Shown here: positions 1 to 8,606 of the stretch, one piece after another
How positions within the stretch are numbered: the first letter of the stretch is position 1
Layout: each line of letters starts with the position of its first letter
Source of the DNA: Bacteroides sp.
Lineage (GTDB): Bacteria; Bacteroidota; Bacteroidia; Bacteroidales; Bacteroidaceae
Length of the DNA: 64,000 nucleotides
Direction of reading: 5' to 3'
NCBI GenBank assembly: GCA_015060765.1
Contig: SUXW01000008.1
Location: forward strand, 1-64,000
Position numbers and translations under genes: made by a program
Notes under the pieces: generated by a model
Databases searched by the model: none
Seen by the model: the letters and a program-made list of their open reading frames with translations, nothing else
What the model was told of the DNA's origin: nothing

Positions 1-2
1 AC

Positions 3-500
3 GACGAACAAGCTAAGTACTACTTCTTGTCTGGCTTTACTGCTAAGTTGGCTGGTACAGAACGTGGTATCACTGAACCTACTCCTACATTCTCGGCTTG
101 CTTCGGTGCTGCTTTCTTGAGCTTGCACCCAACTAAGTATGCTGAAGAATTGGTGAAGAAGATGGAAAAGGTGGGTGCTAAGGCTTACTTGGTAAACACT
201 GGCTGGAACGGTACTGGCAAGCGTATCTCTATCAAGGATACTCGTGGTATCATTGACGCTATCTTGAGTGGTGATATCAACACTGCTCCTACTAAGGTTA
301 TTCCTTTCTTCGACTTTGTTGTTCCTACTGAATTGCCAGGTGTAGATCCTAAGATTCTTGACCCACGCGACACTTACGAATGTGCTTGCCAATGGGAAGA
401 AAAGGCTAAGGATTTGGCTGGTCGCTTCATCAAGAACTTCGCTAAGTTCACTGGTAACGAAGCTGGTAAGGCTTTGGTTGCTGCTGGTCCTAAGCTCTAA
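3..500 (+). CDS. pckA: Phosphoenolpyruvate carboxykinase (ATP), C-terminal part
   Basis: Only the last 165 residues are inside the window; the frame is open from the left edge. It encodes the C-terminal lobe of the ATP-dependent PEP carboxykinase family, which interconverts oxaloacetate plus ATP with PEP, CO2 and ADP in the cytoplasm. Family-typical segments are visible: [20 protein letters not shown] near the start, [10 protein letters not shown], the [17 protein letters not shown] stretch (adenine/arginine-binding region) and a C-terminal helix ending VAAGPKL. In Bacteroidales this enzyme serves CO2 fixation toward succinate as well as gluconeogenesis. Codon use is strongly biased (GCT, AAG, GGT), as expected for a highly expressed gene. 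A strong hairpin terminator follows at once. Identification is firm; the true start lies upstream. Confidence 0.95.
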   Translation, partial: DEQAKYYFLSGFTAKLAGTERGITEPTPTFSACFGAAFLSLHPTKYAEELVKKMEKVGAKAYLVNTGWNGTGKRISIKDTRGIIDAILSGDINTAPTKVIPFFDFVVPTELPGVDPKILDPRDTYECACQWEEKAKDLAGRFIKNFAKFTGNEAGKALVAAGPKL

Positions 501-525
501 TCGAAACGATTTAGATAAAATATGT

Positions 526-561
526 AAAAAAGCGGTTCCTTTTAAGGAATCGCTTTTTTTT
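526..561 (+). terminator. Rho-independent terminator of pckA
   Basis: An 11-bp stem (AAAGCGGTTCC paired with GGAATCGCTTT, one G-U pair) with a short loop is followed by a T run, 25 bases after the pckA stop codon. Confidence 0.85.
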
Positions 562-608
562 ATGAAGAGTATTGTTTAGTTTTGTCAAGAAACAAAAAAA
601 ATAAGATT

Positions 609-1241
609 ATGAAATCATTAAATGCTATTTTAATGGGCGGTTTGTTCGTTTTGTGTAGTTGCACACAACCAACCCAAAAAGAAGCCGTAAAGGCTGATGA
701 AGGAAAGAACGTGGTGATTGAAAACATCATGGCTCGCCGTAGTATCCGTAAGTATAAAGACCAACCGGTAGAACGTGAAAAGTTGTTGATGATAACAGGT
801 TGTGGTATCAATGCTCCAAGTGGAATGAACCAACAACCTTGGGAAGTACGTGTGGTAGATAATGCTGATTATATCAATGGTATTACTGAAATCTATAAAA
901 AGGAAAATCCAAAAACAGCAGAAGATCCTGATTTCAAGAACATGTTCCGTAATGCTCCGGCAGTAATCTTTGTGGCTTCACCCAAGAATGGAAGCGGACA
1001 GTTGGACTGTGGTATGTTGGGAGAAAACATGATGCTTGCTGCTTTGTCTCTTGATTTGGGAACTTGTTGTTTGGGTGGTCCCATTCGTTTCATGAAGAGT
1101 AATGAAGAAGCTGCACCTTATTTGCAGAAGTTGGGTTTCTCTGAAGATTATGAATTGCTTTATGCATTGGCGGTTGGTTATCCGGATGAAGAACCGGCTC
1201 CCAAGCCTCGCAATACTGAGAAAGTAAAGTTTATAGAATGA
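609..1241 (+). CDS. Nitroreductase-family lipoprotein
   Basis: A 210-residue protein. Residues 1-17 look like a lipoprotein signal (MKSLN..., hydrophobic core, then LCSC), and from about residue 35 there is a nitroreductase fold: ENIMARRSIRKYKDQPV (the usual RRSxRxF FMN-binding entry), NAPSGMNQQPWEVRVV, and GLGTCCLGG-like LDLGTCCLGG near the C-terminus. The family uses FMN to reduce nitro groups, quinones or flavins with NAD(P)H and is usually cytoplasmic, so the apparent export signal is notable. I chose the ATG at 609; a TTG nine codons upstream would destroy the signal peptide. It sits between the pckA terminator and its own terminator, so it is probably monocistronic. Substrate unknown. 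Confidence 0.82.
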   Translation: MKSLNAILMGGLFVLCSCTQPTQKEAVKADEGKNVVIENIMARRSIRKYKDQPVEREKLLMITGCGINAPSGMNQQPWEVRVVDNADYINGITEIYKKENPKTAEDPDFKNMFRNAPAVIFVASPKNGSGQLDCGMLGENMMLAALSLDLGTCCLGGPIRFMKSNEEAAPYLQKLGFSEDYELLYALAVGYPDEEPAPKPRNTEKVKFIE

Positions 1242-1251
1242 TAAATAAAGG

Positions 1252-1278
1252 AAAAGGCTGCCAATTGGCAGCCTTTTT
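1252..1278 (+). terminator. Terminator between nitroreductase and typA (probably bidirectional)
   Basis: Perfect 11-bp stem (AAAAGGCTGCC / GGCAGCCTTTT) with an AATT loop and a T run on the plus strand; the A run on the left gives a T run on the minus strand too. It lies between convergent genes and can serve typA, which ends at 1287. Confidence 0.85.
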
Positions 1279-1286
1279 TATTATTC

Positions 1287-3089
1287 TTATTCTTTGTTGG
1301 CACGTTTACGTTCCAATTCATCCAAGATAACTTTACGCATACGCATGCTCTTGGGCGTCACTTCTACGTATTCATCAGCTTTGATGTATTCTAATGCTTC
1401 TTCCAAAGAGAAGATAACCGGTGGAATGATACGGGCTTTGTCATCCGAACCCGAAGCACGCATATTGGTCAATTTTTTCGACTTGGTAACATTGATAACC
1501 AGGTCCTTTTCGTGAACGTGTTCACCTACTACCTGACCGGCATATACTTCATCTTGCGGATAAATAAAGAATTTTCCACGGTCTTGCAACTTGTCGATGG
1601 CATAAGCAAATGCTGTACCGCTTTCCATGGCAATCATCGAACCATTGCTTCGACGGTCGATATCTCCCTTGTAAGGTTGGTATTCCTTAAAACGATGAGC
1701 CATAATGGCTTCACCTTGTGAGGCGGTCAATACATTGGTACGGAGTCCGATAATACCACGAGAAGGCATATCAAACTCAATGTTTACACGGTCGCCTTGT
1801 GTTTCCATGGAAGTCATTTCACCACGACGACGGGTAACCATATCAATCATTTTGCTACTGAATTCTTCAGGCACACTGATGGTCAATTCTTCGATGGGTT
1901 CACATCTTACACCGTCTATTTCCTTGAAGATTACTTGTGGCTGACCCACTTGAAGTTCGTAGCCTTCGCGTCGCATGGTTTCAATCAAGACTGAAAGATG
2001 AAGTACCCCACGTCCGGATACAATCCATTTACCGTCTTCATTTTCGGTTTTGCTTACACGAAGAGCCAAGTTCTTATCCAATTCCTTCATCAATCGGTCG
2101 TGGATATGGCGTGAAGTGACAAACTTACCTTCCTTCCCAAAAAATGGCGAATCATTGATGGTAAAGAGCATACTCATGGTAGGCTCGTCGATGGCGATAG
2201 GTGGCAATGCTTCCGGATTTTCGAAATCACAGATGGTGTCACCAATTTCAAAACCTTCCACACCGATGATGGCACAGATATCACCCGAAGATACAGATTC
2301 CACTTTTTTGCGTCCTAATCCTTCGAACGTATTCAGTTCCTTGATTTTAGATTTGACCATGGTGCCATCACGTTTGGCAAGTGTAATATTCATGCCTTCT
2401 TTTAAGGTTCCTCTGTGAACACGTCCCACGGCAATACGGCCGGTATAGGCAGAATAGTCCAATGAGGTAATCAACATCTGTGGCGTACCTTCCAATTGTT
2501 GTGGAGCAGGAATATGCTTAATGATGCAGTCAAGCAATGGTGTGAGGCTGTCGGTGGGTGTTTGCCAATCTTCGCCCATCCAATTGTTCTTGGCTGAACC
2601 ATAAATGACGGGGAAATCGAGTTGATCTTCTGTTGCATTCAAACTGAACATGAGGTCGAATACCATCTCGTATACTTCTTCAGGACGGCAATTAGGTTTG
2701 TCCACCTTATTTACAACCACAATGGGCTTCAATCCTATTTGGAGTGCTTTTTGAAGAACAAAACGGGTTTGTGGCATGGGGCCTTCGAAAGCGTCAACCA
2801 ATAGAATACATCCGTCGGCCATATTCAATACACGTTCCACTTCACCTCCAAAGTCGGCATGCCCCGGAGTATCGATGATATTAATTTTGGTACCGTTATA
2901 ATTGATGGATACATTTTTTGAAAGAATTGTTATCCCTCTTTCTCGTTCCAAATCGTTGTTGTCCAAAACCAATTCGCCATTGGTCTGGTCGTTGCGGAAA
3001 AGGTGTCCCGCCAGCATCATTTTGTCCACGAGGGTGGTTTTACCATGGTCAACGTGGGCAATGATGGCAATGTTTCTAATATCCTGCAT
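1287..3089 (-). CDS. typA: Ribosome-associated translational GTPase TypA/BipA
   Basis: A 600-residue translation-factor GTPase, the normal length for BipA. The G motifs are in order: [10 protein letters not shown] (residues about 11-20), RGITI (about 50), [16 protein letters not shown] (about 73), NKVDKPN (about 131) and GSAKNN. These are followed by the EF-G-like domains II, III and V ([22 protein letters not shown]) and the BipA-specific C-terminal domain ([15 protein letters not shown]). BipA binds the 70S ribosome and helps 50S assembly and stress or cold adaptation. A TAnnTTTG element lies just upstream. The gene stands alone between a terminator and a regulator gene read in the same direction. 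Assignment is secure. Confidence 0.96.
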   Translation of the reverse strand: MQDIRNIAIIAHVDHGKTTLVDKMMLAGHLFRNDQTNGELVLDNNDLERERGITILSKNVSINYNGTKINIIDTPGHADFGGEVERVLNMADGCILLVDAFEGPMPQTRFVLQKALQIGLKPIVVVNKVDKPNCRPEEVYEMVFDLMFSLNATEDQLDFPVIYGSAKNNWMGEDWQTPTDSLTPLLDCIIKHIPAPQQLEGTPQMLITSLDYSAYTGRIAVGRVHRGTLKEGMNITLAKRDGTMVKSKIKELNTFEGLGRKKVESVSSGDICAIIGVEGFEIGDTICDFENPEALPPIAIDEPTMSMLFTINDSPFFGKEGKFVTSRHIHDRLMKELDKNLALRVSKTENEDGKWIVSGRGVLHLSVLIETMRREGYELQVGQPQVIFKEIDGVRCEPIEELTISVPEEFSSKMIDMVTRRRGEMTSMETQGDRVNIEFDMPSRGIIGLRTNVLTASQGEAIMAHRFKEYQPYKGDIDRRSNGSMIAMESGTAFAYAIDKLQDRGKFFIYPQDEVYAGQVVGEHVHEKDLVINVTKSKKLTNMRASGSDDKARIIPPVIFSLEEALEYIKADEYVEVTPKSMRMRKVILDELERKRANKE

Positions 3090-3113
3090 ACACTATACCT
3101 ATATATTTGGGTG

Positions 3114-3121
3114 CAAAGGTA
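3114..3121 (-). promoter_or_regulatory. Promoter -7 element for typA
   Basis: TACCTTTG on the minus strand matches the Bacteroides -7 consensus TAnnTTTG and would start transcription about 18 bases before the typA ATG. No clear -33 TTG is visible at the expected distance. Confidence 0.55.
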
Positions 3122-3154
3122 GTGTTTTTACTTGAAATAAATATTCTTTATTGC

Positions 3155-4195
3155 TTATTTTTCGGCTTGTATATGCGAAGGTGCAAATGATGATGGGGTT
3201 GCTCCATAATATTCTGTAAAATGCTTTCTGAAGGTCGGGATATCGCTATAACCCACCAATTCGGCAGTCTCTGATATGCTGTGTGCATGGGTCTTGAGTA
3301 ATTCGGCCGCTTTTTTCAATCGGGTAGCACGAATCAATTCTATGATGGAGTAATCGGTTGCTTGTTTGACACGTCTGTATAAAGTGGGCTGACTGACATT
3401 CATGGAGTCGGCCAATTTCTTAACGCTGAATTCTTTATTGGATATATTATCTTCGATAATACCAAGTAGTTTGGACATGAAAGGGTCTTTCTGTTCCAAT
3501 TCTTCAGCTATCTTTTGACGATTGTCTGCATTGCTTTCCTTTTCCGATTGCGGATTGATGAGTTGACTATAGAAGGCCTTCAGATCCTGTCGGTTCTTTA
3601 TCAATCTTTTTACTTTAGTCTTCAGTATTTCCGGATTGAATGGTTTGATGATATAGTCGTCTGCTCCCAACTCCATTCCTTTGATGGCATCATTGTCATT
3701 GCTCAATGCTGTCAACTGGATAATGGGAATGTGGCAGGTAGTCAGATTCTCTTTGAGTAGGCGGGTACATTCAAATCCGTCCATGATGGGCATCATAATG
3801 TCTGTTATAATAAGGTCGGGCATCAGTTCCTGTGCCTTTTTCAAACCTTCTTCTCCATTTTCGGCCATGTGAAGAATGTAGTCATTCTTGAAGAGTACGG
3901 TCAGGTATAATCGGATATCCTGATGGTCTTCTATAATCAGGATACTCTTCTTGTTCGCTTTTTCTTGAATAGGTTTTTCAACGGAAGGAGTAGGAGAAAC
4001 AGGCGTTTCAGCAGTATTTGAATCCTCCGGATTGGGCTTTATGAGATTATTTGAATGATCCTTTTCTTGGAGTCCCTTTTGTAATTCCCTGATTTTTAAA
4101 TGCTGCATAATCAATGCTGCAATCAATAAAATGATAAGAATCTCTTTATAGTAACCGACTATTAAGGGATGAGTTGCAATAAAGATAATTTCCAT
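3155..4195 (-). CDS. Membrane-tethered response regulator with AraC-type DNA-binding domain
   Basis: A 346-residue protein with three parts. Residues about 14-31 form one hydrophobic membrane segment followed by positive residues (HLKIRELQK), so the rest should be cytoplasmic. Residues 32-82 are a polar, Pro/Glu-rich linker. Residues 84-200 are a receiver domain with the acidic pair E89/D90, phospho-acceptor D132 (DLIITDIMMPIMDG), switch T162 and K184 (IKPFNP). Residues about 240-340 are an AraC/XylS helix-turn-helix pair (KKLADSMNVSQPTLYRRVKQ; AELVGYSDIPTFRKHF). Bacteroides hybrid two-component systems (HTCS) end in the same receiver-AraC module, but here sensor and kinase are absent and a separate anchor is present. 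Its own promoter and a leader hairpin lie upstream. A kinase-less propeller sensor is encoded 4.3 kb away (8543-10918); partnership is inference. Confidence 0.85.
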   Translation of the reverse strand: MEIIFIATHPLIVGYYKEILIILLIAALIMQHLKIRELQKGLQEKDHSNNLIKPNPEDSNTAETPVSPTPSVEKPIQEKANKKSILIIEDHQDIRLYLTVLFKNDYILHMAENGEEGLKKAQELMPDLIITDIMMPIMDGFECTRLLKENLTTCHIPIIQLTALSNDNDAIKGMELGADDYIIKPFNPEILKTKVKRLIKNRQDLKAFYSQLINPQSEKESNADNRQKIAEELEQKDPFMSKLLGIIEDNISNKEFSVKKLADSMNVSQPTLYRRVKQATDYSIIELIRATRLKKAAELLKTHAHSISETAELVGYSDIPTFRKHFTEYYGATPSSFAPSHIQAEK

Positions 4196-4240
4196 AGTTC
4201 CAATTTTTAAAGATTTATTCCCTTTATGAGGTAAAAAAGT

Positions 4241-4274
4241 GCCGTTCTGGTGGCTTTCACAAGTTCAGAACGGC
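4241..4274 (-). promoter_or_regulatory. Inverted repeat in the leader of the tethered regulator gene
   Basis: Perfect 9-bp arms GCCGTTCTG (4241-4249) and CAGAACGGC (4266-4274) with a 16-base loop. They lie inside the predicted 115-base untranslated leader of the 3155-4195 gene. No T run follows, so it is not a simple terminator; it could be an operator or an RNA structure. Confidence 0.5.
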
Positions 4275-4316
4275 TGTATAATAAAAATGATATGAAGGGA
4301 CTTGTTTAATTGGTTA

Positions 4317-4347
4317 CAAAGATATGAAGAATATTTAAATATCCAAA
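4317..4347 (-). promoter_or_regulatory. Promoter for the tethered regulator gene
   Basis: On the minus strand TTTG (4347-4344), a 19-bp spacer and TATCTTTG (4324-4317) match both Bacteroides sigma-ABfr promoter boxes. The predicted start near 4310 leaves a leader of about 115 bases, unusually long for this window. Confidence 0.65.
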
Positions 4348-4393
4348 AGAAAAGAATAAAAAGAATCATTTTTGAAATAATTGTCTATAAATC

Positions 4394-4424
4394 ATTGCGG
4401 TATAAAAAAATATATCTATCTTTG
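4394..4424 (+). promoter_or_regulatory. rpsO promoter
   Basis: ATTG (4394-4397), a 19-bp spacer and TATCTTTG (4417-4424), followed by GCACCCG. The 14-base string TATCTTTGCACCCG recurs exactly at the tRNA-Gly promoter (44782-44795). Confidence 0.7.
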
Positions 4425-4466
4425 CACCCGCTAATTAAAAGTTATATATTAAAAAATCTAAGAATT

Positions 4467-4736
4467 ATGTATTTAGATTCAGCTAAAAAACAAGAAATCT
4501 TTGAAAAGTACGGAAAGTCTAACACTGATACTGGCTCACCTGAAGCTCAGATTGCATTGTTTTCATACCGTATTTCTCACCTGACTGAGCACCTGAAGCT
4601 CAACAGAAAAGATTATAGTACTGAAAGAGCATTGACTATGTTGGTAGGTAAGCGTCGTGCTTTGTTGAACTACCTCAAGGATCGTGATATCGAAAGATAT
4701 CGTGCTATCGTTAAGGCTCTTGGCTTGCGTAAGTAA
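4467..4736 (+). CDS. rpsO: 30S ribosomal protein S15
   Basis: An 89-residue protein of standard S15 length, with the family sequence [23 protein letters not shown] near the N-terminus and [16 protein letters not shown] before a basic C-terminus. S15 binds the central domain of 16S rRNA early in 30S assembly. The frame is open upstream to 4302, but the ATG at 4467 is right because it begins exactly where S15 proteins begin and because the predicted promoter at 4394-4424 lies inside the longer frame. Monocistronic with its own terminator. Confidence 0.97.
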   Translation: MYLDSAKKQEIFEKYGKSNTDTGSPEAQIALFSYRISHLTEHLKLNRKDYSTERALTMLVGKRRALLNYLKDRDIERYRAIVKALGLRK

Positions 4737-4760
4737 TCTTACTTGTAGCGAAAGAACTAA

Positions 4761-4793
4761 AAAACCGTCCTTTATGTTAAGGACGGTTTTTTT
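4761..4793 (+). terminator. rpsO terminator
   Basis: Stem AAAACCGTCCTT / AAGGACGGTTTT with a short loop and a T run, 25 bases after the rpsO stop. The A-rich left flank may also let it serve the leftward luxS transcript, which ends at 4822. Confidence 0.85.
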
Positions 4794-4821
4794 ATTGTAT
4801 AGGATTATGCCTTAGGAGAAG

Positions 4822-5301
4822 TTATTGTGGATATGTCAGATTATCTTCTGTGATATTTTCCAACACTTCATGTAAATATTTGGCTGCTTCCCATTTGGCC
4901 ATAGGTAAATCCTGAAGCAGATAATTACCACAATCCTTAGGAGCTGCACCAGGAATTTCTCCTTCATATTCTGCGATGAAATGGAACGTTTCTTGCATCA
5001 GTCCCACAATGTCCTTGGATTCATAATCGCCTTTTATCAGTAGATAATTGCCGGTGAGGCATCCCATGGGTCCCCAATAAATGATTCGATCGGCCCAGAT
5101 GGGATGGTTGCGAAGGAAGGTTGCCGCCAAATGTTCGATGGTGTGCAATGCACCTTGAGCCAATGCTGGTTCTCGGTTGGGTTCTTTCATACGGATATCG
5201 AAAGTGGTGATTGTTTCTTCGCCTGCTTGGTCTTTACGGGATACATAAATGCCGCGCAACAATCGGATATGGTCGATAGTGAAACTGGGTATTTTCTTCA
5301 T
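4822..5301 (-). CDS. luxS: S-ribosylhomocysteine lyase LuxS
   Basis: A 159-residue LuxS protein. It cleaves S-ribosylhomocysteine to homocysteine and DPD, the precursor of autoinducer-2. The metal site is intact: H53 and H57 in HTIEH, and C124 in PKDCGNY; the catalytic cysteine C81 is in [10 protein letters not shown]. It follows mtnN on the same strand with only a 10-base gap, so the two consecutive steps of S-adenosylhomocysteine detoxification are almost certainly co-transcribed. Assignment is secure; whether the product serves as a signal in this organism cannot be told from sequence. Confidence 0.96.
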   Translation of the reverse strand: MKKIPSFTIDHIRLLRGIYVSRKDQAGEETITTFDIRMKEPNREPALAQGALHTIEHLAATFLRNHPIWADRIIYWGPMGCLTGNYLLIKGDYESKDIVGLMQETFHFIAEYEGEIPGAAPKDCGNYLLQDLPMAKWEAAKYLHEVLENITEDNLTYPQ

Positions 5302-5311
5302 AATAATTTGC

Positions 5312-6010
5312 TTATTGGATTTGGTTGGGTAATGAATCGAGGAATGCTTGGGTCACTCCAAATGAACGGTCGGCCATCTCACCCCAGAAATTAGTGTATT
5401 GTTCCCAATGGTTTTCTGCTCCGGGTGTGTCGCTGATGATGCGGAAACTGATAAAGGGTACCTTATATATATAGCATATCTGGGCAATGGCTCCTGATTC
5501 CATGTCTACCGCTAATCCTTCAGGGAAATTATTCTTGATGGCATTCAACTCTTCTCGGTCGGTAATGAATTTGTCACCGCTACAGATGAGACCTCCATGG
5601 ATGGCTGTCCCGGAATCAATCGACATTGCGCAATCGAACAAAGTATGGTTGCCTTCGAAGTAAGTAGGCATTCCTTGGATTTGTCCATAAGCATTTCCTT
5701 CACCACACCATACATCGTGATATACTATTTGTTTGCTCACCACTACGTCCATGACTTTCAGACAGCGATCGATACCACCTGCAACACCAGTGCTGATGAT
5801 ACAGTCGGATTGGAAGTTGCGTATCAATTCCACAGCACCTGCTGCTGCATTGACTTTCCCGATTCCACATTGAGTGAGGATGACAGTGTTGTTCTTGATC
5901 TGCCCTTCGGTATAAGTATATACACCTTCACAATATTCTTTTTTGTTTTCCAAGAGTTGTGCCACTTGTTTATGTTCCGAACTCATGGCGGTAATGATCC
6001 CTATTTTCAT
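5312..6010 (-). CDS. mtnN: 5'-methylthioadenosine/S-adenosylhomocysteine nucleosidase
   Basis: A 232-residue nucleosidase (Pfs/MtnN). It hydrolyses SAH to adenine and S-ribosylhomocysteine, the substrate of LuxS encoded right after it. Visible family features: [16 protein letters not shown] at the N-terminus with the catalytic glutamate, [23 protein letters not shown] (purine and ribose binding) and [13 protein letters not shown] with the catalytic aspartate. A -7 element lies just upstream and diverges from the YfhO gene promoter. Confidence 0.95.
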   Translation of the reverse strand: MKIGIITAMSSEHKQVAQLLENKKEYCEGVYTYTEGQIKNNTVILTQCGIGKVNAAAGAVELIRNFQSDCIISTGVAGGIDRCLKVMDVVVSKQIVYHDVWCGEGNAYGQIQGMPTYFEGNHTLFDCAMSIDSGTAIHGGLICSGDKFITDREELNAIKNNFPEGLAVDMESGAIAQICYIYKVPFISFRIISDTPGAENHWEQYTNFWGEMADRSFGVTQAFLDSLPNQIQ

Positions 6011-6032
6011 AAAATATGTATTAATTCAAGTG

Positions 6033-6040
6033 CAAATGTA
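6033..6040 (-). promoter_or_regulatory. Promoter -7 element for mtnN-luxS
   Basis: TACATTTG on the minus strand, about 23 bases before the mtnN ATG; no convincing -33 box. Confidence 0.45.
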
Positions 6041-6061
6041 CGCATTTTCTTGGAGTTATCG

Positions 6062-6069
6062 TATCTTTG
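6062..6069 (+). promoter_or_regulatory. Promoter -7 element for the YfhO-family gene
   Basis: TATCTTTG on the plus strand, about 20 bases before the ATG at 6090. It also shows that the frame open from 5943 cannot be translated from its first ATG. Confidence 0.5.
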
Positions 6070-6089
6070 TACCTGAATATAAGAAGATA

Positions 6090-8606
6090 ATGAAGATGAA
6101 TACATTTAAAAGAGTTTTACCTGATGTTATAGCAGTCGTATTCTTTGTTATAATTTCATTTGTTTATTTTTATCCGGCTGTGACCGAGGGACGTATCTTG
6201 TCACAACATGATTCAGTGGCGGGTATTGGTGCTGGTCAGGAGCAGAAGGAATATATGGAACGCACTGGCGAACGCACTCGTTGGACAAATTCCATTTTCA
6301 GTGGGATGCCTACCTATCAGTTGGCTCCGAGTTACAATTCGACTAACTTCCTGAATCAGATAACCAATCTTTATCATCTGTATCTGCCTACTTATGTGTG
6401 GTACGTATTCGTGATGTTGCTTGGATTTTATATTCTTCTTCGTGCTTTTAACTTTAAAGTGTGGATGTCTGCATTGGGAGCCATTCTTTGGGCGTTTTCG
6501 TCTTATTTCTTTATTATTATTGCTGCCGGTCATATTTGGAAACTGATGACACTGGCTTATATACCTCCTACTATTGCTGGTATGGTGTTGATATTCAGGA
6601 AGAAATACCTGTTGGGCGGATTGCTTACAGCTTTGTTCGTAGCCATGCAGATTAATTCCAACCACATTCAGATGAGTTATTATTTTATGATTGTGATGTT
6701 AGCTATGTACATTGCATACGGCATAATGGCTCATAAGCAACAAGAAATGTCTCATTTCTTCAAAGCTACAGGCATATTGGTTGTAGCAGGTGTTTTGGGC
6801 ATTTGTGTTAACTTGTCCAACATATATCATACTTACGAATATAGTAAGGAGTCCATGCGTGGCAAGAGTGAATTGGTTAAGGAAAACTCGGCCAACCAAA
6901 CCGATAGCGGTTTGGAACGTGATTATATTACTCAGTGGAGTTATGGCATTGGTGAAACATTCACGTTACTGGTCCCCAATACCAAGGGAGGGGCTTCTGT
7001 GCCTTTGGCCATGAATGAAAAGGCTATGGAGAATGCGAATCCCATTTACATGAACATCTATCGTCAGCTTGGACAATATTGGGGAGAACAACCTGGAACT
7101 TCAGGACCGGTTTATGTGGGTGCTTTTGTCATGTTCCTCTTTGTCTTGGGTTTGTTTATCGTCAAAGGCCCGATGAAATGGGCGCTTTTAGTGGCGACCA
7201 TGCTTTCTATCTTGTTGTCGTGGGGTAAGAATTTCATGGAATTTACGGATCTTTTTATTGATTATGTACCGATGTATAGCAAGTTCCGTACGGTATCATC
7301 CATCTTGGTAGTTGCAGAATTTACCATTCCACTATTGGCTATGTTGGCTTTGAAAGAATGGATGGAACATCCACAATGGTTGAAAGAACGGTCGAAAGAT
7401 TTCTTGATCAGTTTTGGATTGACGGGTGGATTGGCTCTTCTGTTTGCATTGGCACCTAAGTTATTCTTCTCTTCATACGTTTCTACGATGGAAATGCATG
7501 CTTTGCAAGGTATTCCTGCCGATCAATTGGCTCCTTTGCTTGCTAATTTGGAAGAGGTGCGCATGAGTATGTTTACATCGGATGCATGGCGAAGCTTTTT
7601 CATCATATTGATTGGCGTTGTGTTGTTGTGGTGTTACAGTGCAGGCAAATTGAAACCGCTTGCATTGGTCGGTAGTTTGATTGTTTTATGTCTGGTTGAT
7701 ATGTGGGATGTAAATAAACGCTATTTGTATGACGGACAGTTTGTGGAGAAAATAGAACAGACCAGAACTTTTGAGCCGACAGAAACCGACAAGAAGATTT
7801 TGGAGGATAAGGACTTGAGCTATCGTGTGTTGAATTTGGCTGGTAATACATTCAACGAAAATAATACCGCTTATTGGCACAAGAGCATTGGAGGGTACCA
7901 TGCAGCCAAGTTGCGCCGTTATCAGGAAATGATAGAAGAGCATATTTCTCCAGAAATGAGTGCTCTGTTTGGAGAAGTGGCAGATGCAGGAGGGGATATG
8001 GACAGTTTGGATGCATCGCAATTCCCTGTATTGAATATGCTGAATGCCCGTTACTTTATTTTCCCCTTGCAAGGAGGACAAACGGTGCCTTTGCGCAATC
8101 CTTATGCATTGGGTAATGCTTGGTTTGTGAATGAAGTGGTGTATGTAGAAAATGCCAATGAGGAAATAGAGGCTGTTCATGGTATAAATCCTACCCAAAA
8201 GGCGATTGTAGACAAAAAATTTGAATCAGTGATAAAGGCTGTAACTCCTGCCGATTCTACTTGTCGTATCGAATTGGTTGCTTATGAACCGAATGATTTG
8301 AAATATGAAGTGAATTCTGCCAACGGAGGAACGGTGATTTTCTCTGAAATCTATTATCCGGGTTGGCAGGCATACATTGATGGTGAAAAGGTAGACCATG
8401 GACGCGCCAACTATATTTTGCGTGCCATGAATGTTCCGGGCGGCAAACATGAAATAGAGTTCAAATTTGATCCGGATTCATTGAAGCTGACCGAAACGAT
8501 AGCCTATATCGCTTTTGCTTTGTTGATGATAGCGGCTGTATGCTACTTCCTCCTACGAACCAGTAGGAGGAGTGCAGTCAAGAATACGACTCCTAAGCAG
8601 ATGTAA
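6090..8606 (+). CDS. YfhO-family multi-span membrane protein
   Basis: An 838-residue protein. The first two thirds hold about a dozen hydrophobic helices (for example FFVIISFVYFYPAV, VMLLGFYILLRAF, LGAILWAFSSYFFIIIAAGHIW), and the last third is a soluble, mostly extracytoplasmic region (VNEVVYVENANEEIEAVHG; IIFSEIYYPGWQAYIDG) followed by one C-terminal helix. This layout and the YYPGWxAYIDG stretch are typical of YfhO (DUF6311-like, GT-C fold) proteins, some of which attach sugars to teichoic or lipid-linked acceptors. A glycosyl-transfer role here is inference. The start was set at ATG 6090 because the -7 box is at 6062-6069. Its last 64 bases overlap the end of the sensor gene on the other strand. 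Confidence 0.8.
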   Translation: MKMNTFKRVLPDVIAVVFFVIISFVYFYPAVTEGRILSQHDSVAGIGAGQEQKEYMERTGERTRWTNSIFSGMPTYQLAPSYNSTNFLNQITNLYHLYLPTYVWYVFVMLLGFYILLRAFNFKVWMSALGAILWAFSSYFFIIIAAGHIWKLMTLAYIPPTIAGMVLIFRKKYLLGGLLTALFVAMQINSNHIQMSYYFMIVMLAMYIAYGIMAHKQQEMSHFFKATGILVVAGVLGICVNLSNIYHTYEYSKESMRGKSELVKENSANQTDSGLERDYITQWSYGIGETFTLLVPNTKGGASVPLAMNEKAMENANPIYMNIYRQLGQYWGEQPGTSGPVYVGAFVMFLFVLGLFIVKGPMKWALLVATMLSILLSWGKNFMEFTDLFIDYVPMYSKFRTVSSILVVAEFTIPLLAMLALKEWMEHPQWLKERSKDFLISFGLTGGLALLFALAPKLFFSSYVSTMEMHALQGIPADQLAPLLANLEEVRMSMFTSDAWRSFFIILIGVVLLWCYSAGKLKPLALVGSLIVLCLVDMWDVNKRYLYDGQFVEKIEQTRTFEPTETDKKILEDKDLSYRVLNLAGNTFNENNTAYWHKSIGGYHAAKLRRYQEMIEEHISPEMSALFGEVADAGGDMDSLDASQFPVLNMLNARYFIFPLQGGQTVPLRNPYALGNAWFVNEVVYVENANEEIEAVHGINPTQKAIVDKKFESVIKAVTPADSTCRIELVAYEPNDLKYEVNSANGGTVIFSEIYYPGWQAYIDGEKVDHGRANYILRAMNVPGGKHEIEFKFDPDSLKLTETIAYIAFALLMIAAVCYFLLRTSRRSAVKNTTPKQM

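Noticed and set aside
4302-4466. N-terminal extension of rpsO
   Set aside because: S15 homologs start at MYLDSAKK and the promoter lies within the extension.
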